Shown here: in pieces, positions 1 to 6,965 of the stretch
How positions within the stretch are numbered: position 1 is the stretch's first letter
Layout of the letters: the number at the start of each line of letters is the position of its first letter
Assembly: GCA_025458585.1 (NCBI GenBank)
Contig: JALOSD010000028.1
Location: 1 to 21,758 of the forward strand
DNA length: 21,758 bases
Direction: 5' to 3'
DNA from: Burkholderiaceae bacterium
GTDB taxonomy: Bacteria > Pseudomonadota > Gammaproteobacteria > Burkholderiales > Burkholderiaceae_C
Program-made: the position numbers and the translations under genes
Notes under the pieces: model-generated
What the model was told of the DNA's origin: nothing
The model's input: the letters and a program-made list of their open reading frames with translations, nothing else
Databases searched by the model: none

Positions 1-5
1 GGCGG

Positions 6-1139
6 CTACGCCGTCGCAAGCCGACGCCCGCGCACCGCCGCCGCGAGTTCCCGCAACACCGGCTCCGTCTGCGCCCACCCCAGGCACGCGTCGGTGATCG
101 ACACCCCCCAGCGCAGCGGCTGGCCGGGCACCAAGTCCTGGCGGCCTTCGTGCAGGTGGCTCTCGATCATCACGCCGGCGAGGCGGTGCTCGCCGGCGGC
201 GATCTGGCTGGCCACGTCGCGCGCGGCGTCGATCTGGCGGCGGTGGTCCTTGCGGCTGTTGCCGTGGCTGCAGTCGACCATCAACCGTTCGGGCAACCCG
301 GCGTCGCGCAGCAGCGCGCACGCCGCGTCGACGTGCTCGGCGCCGAAGTTGGGCTCGCGCCCGCCACGCAGGATGACGTGGCAGTCGGGGTTGCCACGCG
401 TCTCGAACACGGCGGCCTGGCCCATCTTGGTCATGCCCATGAAGGCGTGCGGCGAGCGCGCGGCGACGATGGCGTCCACCGCCACCTTCACGCTGCCGTC
501 GGTGCCGTTCTTGAAGCCCACCGGGCAGCTGAGCCCGGACGCGAGCTGGCGGTGGCTCTGGCTTTCCGTCGTGCGCGCGCCGATCGCGCCCCAGCTCACC
601 AGGTCGCTGATGAACTGCGGGCTCAGCAGGTCGAGGAACTCGGTGCCCGCGGGCAGGCCGAGCGCGAGCACGTCGAGCAGCAGCCTTCGCGCGCGCTCCA
701 GCCCCTCGTTGATCGCGAAGGTGCCGTCGAGGTGCGGGTCGTTGATGTAGCCCTTCCAGCCCACCGTGGTGCGCGGCTTCTCGAAGTACACGCGCATCAC
801 GACCAGCAGGTCAGTCGCCAGCTCGTCGGCCAGCGCCTTCAGCCGTGCGGCGTAGTCGAGCGCCTGGTCGTGGTCGTGGATCGAGCACGGGCCGACCACC
901 ACCAGCAGCCGGTCGTCGCGCCCGTCGAGCACGGCGGCCACCTGCGCGCGCGTGGCCTCCACCAGCGTCAGCGCAGCCTCGGGCACGGGCAGTCTCTCCT
1001 GCAGCAGCGCGGGCGTGATGAGCGGGCGCACGGCGTCGATGCGCACGTCGTCGATGCGCGTCGTGTCGCGCGTGCTGCCGGGCGCGATGCGCCGGCTGCC
1101 CACTTCGCGGTCGTGGCGGGGGTCGTCGAGGGTCGTCAT
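6..1139 (-). CDS. aroG: Class I 3-deoxy-7-phosphoheptulonate (DAHP) synthase, AroF/AroG type
   Basis: Condenses phosphoenolpyruvate with erythrose 4-phosphate, the first step of the shikimate pathway, in the cytosol. The 377-residue product carries the family's diagnostic blocks: GPCSIHD at 83-89 (Cys85 is the expected metal ligand), KPRTTVGWKG at 121-130 (phosphoenolpyruvate binding), GARTTESQSHR at 186-196 and MVDCSHGNS at 286-294. It is about 27 residues longer than the E. coli enzymes (about 350), all at the N-terminus, where the first 30 residues are charged and low in complexity. The ATG at 1139 has no clear Shine-Dalgarno sequence; a GTG at codon 32 is possible but would cut into the conserved N-terminal region, so the ATG is kept. 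The stop is TAG at 6-8. The paralogue (Phe- or Tyr-inhibited) cannot be told from sequence alone. It is transcribed away from the neighbouring peroxidase gene. Confidence 0.93.
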   Translation of the reverse strand: MTTLDDPRHDREVGSRRIAPGSTRDTTRIDDVRIDAVRPLITPALLQERLPVPEAALTLVEATRAQVAAVLDGRDDRLLVVVGPCSIHDHDQALDYAARLKALADELATDLLVVMRVYFEKPRTTVGWKGYINDPHLDGTFAINEGLERARRLLLDVLALGLPAGTEFLDLLSPQFISDLVSWGAIGARTTESQSHRQLASGLSCPVGFKNGTDGSVKVAVDAIVAARSPHAFMGMTKMGQAAVFETRGNPDCHVILRGGREPNFGAEHVDAACALLRDAGLPERLMVDCSHGNSRKDHRRQIDAARDVASQIAAGEHRLAGVMIESHLHEGRQDLVPGQPLRWGVSITDACLGWAQTEPVLRELAAAVRGRRLATA

Positions 1140-1191
1140 GCGCGCGATGGTACGCGCCGGCCACGGTCGGGGTTCGCAGCCTCAGTCAGTC

Positions 1192-1219
1192 TTGCGGCGG
1201 TACGGCGTCGGCGTAGGAT
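1192..1219 (+). promoter_or_regulatory. Weak sigma70-like promoter candidate for the peroxidase gene
   Basis: TTGCGG (1192-1197), a 16-base spacer and TAGGAT (1214-1219) give 3/6 and 4/6 matches to the consensus. It lies about 160 bases upstream of the peroxidase start, in the 242-bp gap between two divergent genes. In such GC-rich DNA the match could be chance. Confidence 0.25.
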
Positions 1220-1347
1220 GGTCGCGGTACTGGCGCAGGAGACGCGCGTCTCGCCCCAGGCCCGTCGCGGGCCGCGAGGTGCCGGGCGAGGGCCTCCTGC
1301 AGTCATCCGCGGGTCGGCGCCGTTCGTCCGTGCTTCCGGGGCCACCC

Positions 1348-1361
1348 CTGTGTCGACACAG
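1348..1361. promoter_or_regulatory. Perfect 14-bp palindrome, candidate operator
   Basis: CTGTGTCGACACAG reads identically on both strands, with no mismatch and no spacer. It ends 8 bases before the GGAGGAG ribosome binding site of the peroxidase gene, so a bound dimeric regulator or an RNA stem here would affect transcription or translation of that gene. The regulator family is unknown. Confidence 0.45.
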
Positions 1362-1369
1362 CACGGGTC

Positions 1370-1376
1370 GGAGGAG
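1370..1376 (+). promoter_or_regulatory. Strong ribosome binding site of the peroxidase gene
   Basis: GGAGGAG lies 5 bases before the ATG at 1382 and fixes that start. It is one of the two strongest Shine-Dalgarno sequences in the window, the other being that of smtA. Confidence 0.85.
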
Positions 1377-1381
1377 TCAAC

Positions 1382-2374
1382 ATGCGCAAGATGGCGTGGC
1401 TTGCCGCGGCGGCGGCAGCGGTGGCCCTGGGCTGCACCTCGCCCGGGCCGAGCGACAAGGCCGAGCGGCTGTCGAAGCTGCCGCCGATCCCGAGTCCGCC
1501 CGACAACCCCACGACAGACGATAAGGTCGCACTCGGCGCCAAGCTATGGGTCGACCCGCGGCTGTCCGGCAGCGGCCAGATGGCCTGCACTGCCTGCCAC
1601 GTGCGCGAGAAGGGCTGGACCGACGGCCAGGTGCTCTCGCGGCGTGACAACGGCGACATGAACACGCGCCACACGCCCACCATGTACAACGTCGGCTACT
1701 CGCAGTCGTTCTACTGGGACGGGCGTGCGCCGACGCTCGAGGCGCAGGTGCTGGCCGCGTGGCGCGCGCAGATCAGTGCCGACCCGGCCAAGGCCACCGA
1801 GCGCATCGCGAACGTGCCGGCGTACGTCGCCGAGTTCCAGAAGGTGTTCGGCACCGCGCCGACGCAGGACGCCATCGTGAAGGCGCTCGCCGCCTACCTG
1901 CGCACCAAGGTCAGCGGCCTGTCGCCCTGGGACCGCCACGAGATGGGGCAGCCCAACGCCGTGTCGGCGGACGCGCGCGCGGGCTTCGACCTGTTCATGG
2001 GCAAGGCGCGCTGCGCGATGTGCCACACGCCGCCGGTGTACAGCGACTTCAACTTCCACAACATTGGGCTGGAGGCGGGCAAGGCCAAGCCGGACCTGGG
2101 CCGCCAGGTGGTCAGCAAGCGGCCGGAGGACACGTCGGCGTTCAAGACACCGACGCTGCGGTCGGTCGCGATCTCCGGTCCGTACTTCCACGACGGCAGC
2201 CTTGCGACGCTCGAGGAGGCCGTGCGCTACATGGCCAGTGGCGGCAACGCCGACCCGAACAAGAGCCCGCTTCTGGTCGATACCCGGCTCACCGACGCGG
2301 AGGTCCGCCAGCTCGTGGCGTTCCTCAGGTCCCTCACGAGCGACGAGCCATACACGGCGCCCCGGGTGCCGTGA
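1382..2374 (+). CDS. Di-haem cytochrome c peroxidase family lipoprotein (CCP/MauG superfamily)
   Basis: Probable periplasmic, membrane-anchored di-haem peroxidase that would reduce hydrogen peroxide with electrons from small cytochromes. The 330-residue product starts with a lipoprotein signal (hydrophobic, Ala-rich, residues 4-17) and a lipobox ending at Cys18, followed by a Pro-rich linker. Two haem c sites are visible, CTACH at 69-73 and CAMCH at 211-215, separated as in bacterial CCPs. The motifs FYWDGRA (about 110-116) and GPYFHDGS further on are typical of the superfamily. Length fits the family (about 320-400). Plain CCP activity and a MauG-like modifying role cannot be separated here; no methylamine dehydrogenase genes are nearby, which makes MauG itself unlikely. 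It stands alone, convergent with folA, with a palindrome in its leader that suggests regulation. Confidence 0.88.
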   Translation: MRKMAWLAAAAAAVALGCTSPGPSDKAERLSKLPPIPSPPDNPTTDDKVALGAKLWVDPRLSGSGQMACTACHVREKGWTDGQVLSRRDNGDMNTRHTPTMYNVGYSQSFYWDGRAPTLEAQVLAAWRAQISADPAKATERIANVPAYVAEFQKVFGTAPTQDAIVKALAAYLRTKVSGLSPWDRHEMGQPNAVSADARAGFDLFMGKARCAMCHTPPVYSDFNFHNIGLEAGKAKPDLGRQVVSKRPEDTSAFKTPTLRSVAISGPYFHDGSLATLEEAVRYMASGGNADPNKSPLLVDTRLTDAEVRQLVAFLRSLTSDEPYTAPRVP

Positions 2375-2376
2375 CG

Positions 2377-2406
2377 CGAGGCGCGGCGCGATCGGGGCTC
2401 GCCTCG
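2377..2406. terminator. Possible shared terminator hairpin between the peroxidase gene and folA
   Basis: A 7-bp inverted repeat (CGAGGCG at 2377-2383, CGCCTCG at 2400-2406) with a 16-base loop lies in the 58-bp gap between two convergent stop codons. There is no T tract on either side, and short GC-rich inverted repeats are common by chance here. Confidence 0.3.
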
Positions 2407-2432
2407 GGGCAGGCGGTGGCCGTCGCGCGGGG

Positions 2433-2954
2433 TCATCGTCGTGCCTTGCGGCGGTAGGTGACGAACGCGAAGCGCGTGCCGTCGGCAGCGGTGCGCGGCT
2501 CGCGCGCCAGTTCGTCGAAGTCGTCGCGGTTCCACGGCGGGAAGTGCGCATCGCCGTCGAAGTCGGCGTCGATCTCGGTCAGCACCAGTTCGTCGGCCCG
2601 CGGCAGCGACAGCGCGTACAGCTGCGCGCCGCCGATCACGAACACTTTCGGCGCGTCGGCCAGCAGCGCCAGCGCCTCGGGCAGCGACGCGGCCGCTTCG
2701 GCGCCGTCGTCGTGCCACGCAGCGTTGCGCGTCACGACGACGTTGCGCCGCCCCGGCAGTGGGCGAAAGCGCGCGGGCAGCGAGTCCCAGGTGCGGCGGC
2801 CCATCACCACCGGGCAACCCATCGTGACCGCGCGGAAGTGCGCCATGTCCTGCGGGTCGCGCCACAGCAGGTCGTTGTCGCGGCCGATGGCGCCGTTGCG
2901 CGCGACGGCGGCGATCACGGCGACGGTGGCGGGGCGGCGCGGGGGCGTGAGCAT
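2433..2954 (-). CDS. folA: Dihydrofolate reductase
   Basis: NADPH-dependent reduction of dihydrofolate to tetrahydrofolate, regenerating the folate oxidised by ThyA, which is encoded in the same operon. The 173-residue product has the expected length and blocks: IAAVARNGAIGRDNDLLW (about 14-31), the active-site acidic residue Asp36 in DPQDMAHFR, MGRRTWDSLP at 51-60 and the NADPH-binding VIGGAQLY at 106-113. The reading frame is open far upstream through the neighbouring gene; the ATG at 2954 was chosen because it leaves a normal-length enzyme and lies 5 bases after the permease stop. The Shine-Dalgarno sequence there is poor, so translation is probably coupled to the upstream gene. It is the last gene of the ompA-like > thyA > permease > folA operon. 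Confidence 0.92.
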   Translation of the reverse strand: MLTPPRRPATVAVIAAVARNGAIGRDNDLLWRDPQDMAHFRAVTMGCPVVMGRRTWDSLPARFRPLPGRRNVVVTRNAAWHDDGAEAAASLPEALALLADAPKVFVIGGAQLYALSLPRADELVLTEIDADFDGDAHFPPWNRDDFDELAREPRTAADGTRFAFVTYRRKARR

Positions 2955-2959
2955 CGGCG

Positions 2960-3832
2960 TCAGGTCTTTCGCGGCAGCAGCGCGCTCGCGATCGCGAGGC
3001 TCACGCAGGCGATCGCGACGAAGTCGGTCCAGCGCGGCACTTCGCCGACGATCAGCGTCGCCGCCAGCGTGCCGACCACCGGCACCGCCATCACCGAGAA
3101 CGCGCTCGCCGACGGCGGCAGCTGCCGCGCGAGGCCGAACCAGATGATCTGCGCGTAGCCGTAGTTCAGGAACACGCCGTAGGCGAGCGAGGCCCACATC
3201 GCGCCGCTGAACCGCCACGCCGGCGCGGGTTCGGCGATCGGCGCGACGACCCAGAAGAACGCGGCGCCCATCAGCATCATCCACACCGTCACCGCCTCGG
3301 TCGGCAGCGTGGTCTGCGTGCGGCGCATCAGCAGCGTGCCCACGGCCCAGCTGGCGGCGGCGAGCTGCATCCACAGCACGCCCACGGGCCGCCCGGCGAG
3401 CGCCGTCAGCTCGTGCGCCGAGAGCAGGCCGACGGCCGTGATCGCGGCCACGACGGACACGTAGATGCGAGGGTGCAGCTTCTCGTGCGCGAGCAGCGCA
3501 CCGATGAGCACCGTCCACACCGGCATCGTGAAGCCGAGGATCGCGGCGCGCCCCGACGCGAGCTCCTTCAGCCCGAGGATCGAGAAGAAGTGCCAGCCGA
3601 CGATGTTCGGCAGCGCGAGCCAGGCCACGCGGCCCACCTCGCGCCACGGCAGCCGCATGTCGACGCCGCGCCAGGTGTAGAACGCGAGCAGGCACAGCGC
3701 GCCGCCGCTCATCGTGACGGCGCGGAAGTACAGCGGCGTCAGCTCGCGCAGGCTGAACTTCATCATCGGCCAGTTGACGCCCCACATCAGCGTCAGCAGC
3801 ACCAGGGCGCCGAGCTGGCGCGAGGTCAGCAC
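2960..3832 (-). CDS. EamA/DMT-superfamily permease
   Basis: Inner-membrane transporter or exporter of the drug/metabolite transporter superfamily; substrate unknown. The 290-residue product is almost entirely hydrophobic, with about ten predicted membrane segments in two EamA repeats. The first repeat starts with LLTLMWGVNWPMMK (about 13-26), a typical entry motif, and the second with LAAASWAVGTLLMRR. Conserved turns after helices 3-4 (GRAAILGFTMPVWTVLIGALL) match the family. The start is probably GTG at 3832, only 7 bases after the thyA stop; later Met codons would remove part of the first membrane helix. It sits between thyA and folA with gaps of 7 and 5 bases, so it is very likely cotranscribed with them, though its position gives no direct clue to a folate-related substrate. 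Confidence 0.85.
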   Translation of the reverse strand: MLTSRQLGALVLLTLMWGVNWPMMKFSLRELTPLYFRAVTMSGGALCLLAFYTWRGVDMRLPWREVGRVAWLALPNIVGWHFFSILGLKELASGRAAILGFTMPVWTVLIGALLAHEKLHPRIYVSVVAAITAVGLLSAHELTALAGRPVGVLWMQLAAASWAVGTLLMRRTQTTLPTEAVTVWMMLMGAAFFWVVAPIAEPAPAWRFSGAMWASLAYGVFLNYGYAQIIWFGLARQLPPSASAFSVMAVPVVGTLAATLIVGEVPRWTDFVAIACVSLAIASALLPRKT

Positions 3833-3839
3833 GGCGGGG

Positions 3840-4679
3840 TCAGACCGCGACGGGGGCTTTGATCGCCGGGTGGTGCTGGTACTCGAGCACCTGGAAGTCC
3901 TCGTACGCGTAGTCGAAGATCGAGGGTGGCCGGCGCTTGAGCTTCAGCACGGGGTACGGGTAGGGCGTGCGCGCGAGTTGCGTCTCGACCTGCTCGAAGT
4001 GGTTGCTGTAGATGTGGCAGTCGCCGCCGGTCCAGACGAAGTCGCCCACGTCCAGGTCGCACTGCTGCGCGAGCATGTGCGTGAGCAGCGCGTAGCTCGC
4101 GATGTTGAACGGCACACCAAGGAAGATGTCGGCGCTGCGCTGGTAGAGCTGACAGCTGAGTTTCCCCCGTGCCGACGGCGAGTCCGGGGGCGCGACGTAG
4201 AACTGGAAGAACGCGTGGCAGGGCAGCAGCGCCATCTTCGGCAGCTCGGCCACGTTCCACGCGCTGACGACGATGCGGCGGCTGTCGGGGTTGGTCCTGA
4301 GCTGCTTGACGACTTCGGCGATCTGGTCGACGTGGCCGCCGTCGGGCGTCGGCCAGCTGCGCCACTGTACGCCGTACACGGGGCCGAGCTCCCCATCCTC
4401 GCGCGCCCATTCGTCCCAGATCGTCACGCCGTGCTGTTGCAGCCAGCGCGCGTTGGAGTCGCCGCGCAGGAACCACAGCAGTTCGTAGACGATGCTCTTC
4501 AGGTGCACCTTTTTCGTCGTCACGAGCGGGAAGCCCTCGGCGAGGTCGAAGCGCATCTGGTGGCCGAACACGCTCCTCGTGCCGGTGCCGGTGCGGTCGG
4601 CCTTGGCCACGCCCGTCGCGTAGACGTGGCGCATGAAGTCCTCGTACTGCGAGCGGACAGGGCGCGGCGCAGAGGTCAA
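3840..4679 (-). CDS. thyA: Thymidylate synthase
   Basis: Methylates dUMP to dTMP with methylenetetrahydrofolate, releasing dihydrofolate for FolA. The product has the catalytic cysteine in LLPCHAFFQFYV (Cys154), the phosphate-binding DSRR at 132-135, the DRTGTGT(R)S(V)FG block near the N-terminus and QLYQRSADIFLGVPFNIASYALLTHM after the catalytic site. There is no ATG in a suitable place. A TTG at 4679 is preceded by GGAG (4687-4690) at a spacing of 7 and gives 279 residues, slightly longer than the E. coli enzyme (264). A further TTG at 4700 would add 7 residues. The first ATG (in EDFMRHV) would remove conserved N-terminal residues. It lies 31 bases downstream of the ompA-like gene and 7 bases before the permease gene. 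Confidence 0.95.
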   Translation of the reverse strand: MTSAPRPVRSQYEDFMRHVYATGVAKADRTGTGTRSVFGHQMRFDLAEGFPLVTTKKVHLKSIVYELLWFLRGDSNARWLQQHGVTIWDEWAREDGELGPVYGVQWRSWPTPDGGHVDQIAEVVKQLRTNPDSRRIVVSAWNVAELPKMALLPCHAFFQFYVAPPDSPSARGKLSCQLYQRSADIFLGVPFNIASYALLTHMLAQQCDLDVGDFVWTGGDCHIYSNHFEQVETQLARTPYPYPVLKLKRRPPSIFDYAYEDFQVLEYQHHPAIKAPVAV

Positions 4680-4686
4680 CGCTCGA

Positions 4687-4690
4687 CTCC
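4687..4690 (-). promoter_or_regulatory. Ribosome binding site supporting a TTG start of thyA
   Basis: GGAG on the minus strand lies 7 bases before the TTG at 4679-4677. Because thyA has no ATG or GTG in a suitable position, this site decides the start. Confidence 0.5.
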
Positions 4691-4710
4691 AGTCGTGCAA
4701 CCGCGGCAGC

Positions 4711-5367
4711 TCAGGCCTGCGGCTCGCGCAGGAAGATCTCGACGCGGCGGTTCTTCGCCCGGCCCTCGGCGGTGTCGTTGCTCGCCACCGGCTCGCGCGA
4801 GCCGCGGCCGGCCACCTCGATGCGGCCTGCGCCGACGCCGCGGTCGGACAGGTAGTTGCGCACGCTCTCGGCGCGGCGCAGCGACAGCGGGTCGTTGACG
4901 GCGTCGCTGCCGGTGCTGTCGGTGTGGCCGACGATGCGCACGATCATCTGCGGCTGGGCACCGAGGCCGTTCGCGAAGGCGTCGAGGATCGGCCGCAGGC
5001 GCGGCTCGATCGCGGCGCTGCCGGTGGCGAACGAGATGTCGCTCGGCACCTCGAGCTTGAGCTGGTTGTCGGCCGTGCGCGTGACTTCGACGCCGGTGCC
5101 TGCCGTGGCCTGCTGCATCTCGCGCTGCTTCGCCTCCATGTTCCTCGACCAGACGTTGCCGGCCACCGCGCCGGCCACCGCACCGATCGCCGCGCCGGTG
5201 CCGGTGTGGCCCGTGGCCGCGCCGATGGCCGCGCCGGCGACGGTGCCGATCGCGGCGCCGGTGGCCGTGGTGCGTTGCTGCTCGGTCATCGACTCGCAGC
5301 CGACGAGCGAGGCGGCGACGGCGAGTGCGGTGAAGGTGCGAATCGAAATCGTTCGGGTGGGCTTCAT
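4711..5367 (-). CDS. OmpA-family peptidoglycan-binding lipoprotein with glycine zipper
   Basis: Probable outer-membrane lipoprotein that anchors the envelope to peptidoglycan. The 218-residue product has a signal peptide with lipobox LVGC (Cys24), a glycine-zipper segment rich in GAAIG/GAVAG repeats (about 37-70), a short charged helix (about 75-86) and a C-terminal OmpA domain (about 108-215). The OmpA domain shows GHTDSTG (Asp150) and AKNRR (Arg207/208), the positions expected to grip diaminopimelate. The frame is open further upstream to about 5526, but that extension is Arg/Pro-rich and would bury the lipoprotein signal, so the ATG at 5367 is chosen despite a poor Shine-Dalgarno sequence. 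It is the first gene of the operon with thyA and folA and is divergent from the HiPIP gene. Specific name (YiaD/Pal-like) not assigned. Confidence 0.88.
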   Translation of the reverse strand: MKPTRTISIRTFTALAVAASLVGCESMTEQQRTTATGAAIGTVAGAAIGAATGHTGTGAAIGAVAGAVAGNVWSRNMEAKQREMQQATAGTGVEVTRTADNQLKLEVPSDISFATGSAAIEPRLRPILDAFANGLGAQPQMIVRIVGHTDSTGSDAVNDPLSLRRAESVRNYLSDRGVGAGRIEVAGRGSREPVASNDTAEGRAKNRRVEIFLREPQA

Positions 5368-5580
5368 GGAGCTTGGCGTTGCGGGCGAGGCGCGACGGCG
5401 GTAGGTCGGGGAGAGCGGAACTGTAGCGGAGCCGCCGCACGCACTGCGCCCGTGTCGCCATACCGGCCTCGACGCGCGGCGGCGTGTCAACGGGCACGTC
5501 ATGCGCGGCGTTGACCCCAGCGGCACCCGGCGTGGCAGGGACCGGTGGCCGATCCGATCGTCACCTCCAGGAGTACAGGC
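5368..5580. promoter_or_regulatory. Divergent intergenic region between the ompA-like operon and the HiPIP gene
   Basis: 213 bases with no gene that must hold promoters for both directions. A perfect TTGACA occurs on the minus strand at 5490-5485, but no convincing -10 hexamer follows at a normal distance; on the plus strand TTGACC at 5511-5516 also lacks a -10 partner. The only firm element is the AGGAG at 5569-5573, 7 bases before the HiPIP start. Confidence 0.4.
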
Positions 5581-5889
5581 ATGTCGTCACGTCGTGAATT
5601 CATCCAGCTCGTCCCGATCGCCGCTTGCGGCCTGATCGCCGGCAAGAGCGCCTTCGCCCAGGCCAAGATGGTCGACGAGAAGGGCCCGCAGGCGGTTGCC
5701 GTCGGCTACGTCGCCGACGCGGCGAAGGTGGACAAGGCGAAGTATCCGAAGTTCGCTGCCGGCCAGGCCTGTGCGAACTGCCAGCTGTTCCAGGGCAAGG
5801 CCGGCGACGCCGCAGGCGGCTGCGGCATCTTCCCCGGCCAGCAGGTGACCGCGAAGGGCTGGTGCAGCGCCTACGTCAAGAAGGCCTGA
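5581..5889 (+). CDS. hip: High-potential iron-sulfur protein (HiPIP), Tat-exported
   Basis: Small periplasmic [4Fe-4S] electron carrier. In purple bacteria such as Rubrivivax, HiPIPs are known to donate electrons to the photosynthetic reaction centre; in other bacteria they serve oxidases. The 102-residue precursor begins with a twin-arginine signal (SRREFIQL at 3-10) and a likely cleavage after AFA at 24-26. The four cluster cysteines are Cys64, Cys67, Cys81 and Cys95 (C-x2-C-x13-C-x13-C), with the typical Gly-rich stretch before the third and an aromatic residue before the fourth (KGWC). AGGAG at 5569-5573 supports the ATG at 5581. The last 14 bases overlap the 3' end of the convergent mch gene. 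The electron partner is not encoded in the window. Confidence 0.92.
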   Translation: MSSRREFIQLVPIAACGLIAGKSAFAQAKMVDEKGPQAVAVGYVADAAKVDKAKYPKFAAGQACANCQLFQGKAGDAAGGCGIFPGQQVTAKGWCSAYVKKA

Positions 5890-6952
5890 GCACTGCGCCG
5901 CGTCGCGGCATCAGCACGGTGTAGTCGAAGTCGAGGACGACGGCCGGGTCGTAGGCGCCGGCCGCGTCCTGGTACGGAAAGTCGGCGCACGGCCGGTCTT
6001 TCGCCGCAACGGTGCGCAGGCGCAGCGCGCCGACGTCGTCGCGGCCGGGCAGGGCCTGGCGTTCGAGCACCTCGGTCCACGCGTAGATGGTGTCGCCCGC
6101 GAACGTGGGGTTGACGTGGCGCCCGCCGTGGATCGCGGCGATGGTCTGCGCGTTGGCCAGGCCGTTGAACGACAGCGCGCGCGCCAGGCTGATGACGTGG
6201 CCGCCGTAGACGATGCGGCGTCCGAAGCGGCCGTCCTTCTCGACGTGCAGGTTGAAGTGCACGCGCGCCGTGTTCTGGAACAGGCGCGCGGCCATCATGT
6301 GGTCGGACTCCTCGATCGTCATGCCGTCGACGTGGTCGATGCGTTCGCCGGGTTCGTAGTCGTCCCACAGGTGCGGGCTGCCGGCGCGCACGGTGTCGTA
6401 GCGCGCGGGGTCGACGCGGTACGGCACGAGGAGGTCGGCCGCGGCGACCGACGACGGCAGTTCGGGCACGACGGTCTCGGGCGGCGGTGAGGCGGCGTCG
6501 CGCTTGCGCACCATGACCCACCGGAAATAGTCGACGACCATCTCGCCGTGCTGGTTGACGCCGGTCGAGCGCACGTAGACGACGCCCGTCTTGCCGTCCT
6601 TGTTGGGCTTGAGGCCGATCACGGTCGAGTCGGTGGTCACCGTGTCGCCGGGGTAGAGCGGCACGCCGAAACGCCCGCCGGCGTAGCCGAGGTTGGCGAT
6701 GGCGTTGAGCGAGATGTCGGACACCGTCTTGCCGAACACCATGTGGAACGCGAGCAGGCTGTCGACCGGCGCGCGCGGCAGGCCCATCGCCTGCGCGAAC
6801 GGCGTCGACGAGTTCAGCGCGAAGCGCGGCCCGAACAGTGCCGTGTACAGTGCCACCTCGCCGTCGGTGACGGTGCGCGGCGTCGCGTGCGGCAGGTGCT
6901 GGCCGACGCGGAAGTCCTCGAAGAAGTTGCCGGCCTGGGTCTTGGTGCTCAT
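5876..6952 (-). CDS. mch: Mesaconyl-C1-CoA hydratase (beta-methylmalyl-CoA dehydratase)
   Basis: Interconverts beta-methylmalyl-CoA and mesaconyl-C1-CoA, the step after glyoxylate/propionyl-CoA condensation in the second 3-hydroxypropionate cycle. The 358-residue product is a double hot-dog protein of the MaoC type: the first fold covers about 10-150 (YPGDTV at 100-105) and the second about 195-345, with DHMMAARLFQNTARVHFN near 217-234 and YGGHVISLARAL at 249-260. Length matches the family (about 340-360). The ATG at 6952 is 13 bases after the mcl stop, with CGGAG inside the gap, so it is cotranscribed with mcl. The same enzyme serves the ethylmalonyl-CoA pathway; here the adjacent mct gene, which that pathway does not use, assigns it to the bi-cycle. 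Its 3' end overlaps the convergent HiPIP gene by 14 bases. Confidence 0.9.
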   Translation of the reverse strand: MSTKTQAGNFFEDFRVGQHLPHATPRTVTDGEVALYTALFGPRFALNSSTPFAQAMGLPRAPVDSLLAFHMVFGKTVSDISLNAIANLGYAGGRFGVPLYPGDTVTTDSTVIGLKPNKDGKTGVVYVRSTGVNQHGEMVVDYFRWVMVRKRDAASPPPETVVPELPSSVAAADLLVPYRVDPARYDTVRAGSPHLWDDYEPGERIDHVDGMTIEESDHMMAARLFQNTARVHFNLHVEKDGRFGRRIVYGGHVISLARALSFNGLANAQTIAAIHGGRHVNPTFAGDTIYAWTEVLERQALPGRDDVGALRLRTVAAKDRPCADFPYQDAAGAYDPAVVLDFDYTVLMPRRGAVLRPS

Positions 6953-6965
6953 CGCGGCGGCTCCG

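Noticed and set aside
1382..2374. MauG (tryptophan tryptophylquinone maturation)
   Set aside because: No methylamine dehydrogenase or other mau genes nearby; only superfamily-level similarity can be claimed.
5485..5490. Sigma70 promoter on the minus strand from the perfect TTGACA
   Set aside because: No acceptable -10 hexamer at a 15-19 base spacing; the nearest TAT-like hexamer is 22 bases away.
5368..5526. Longer N-terminus for the OmpA-like lipoprotein
   Set aside because: The extension is Arg/Pro-rich and would place the lipoprotein signal internally; the ATG at 5367 gives a proper signal peptide.
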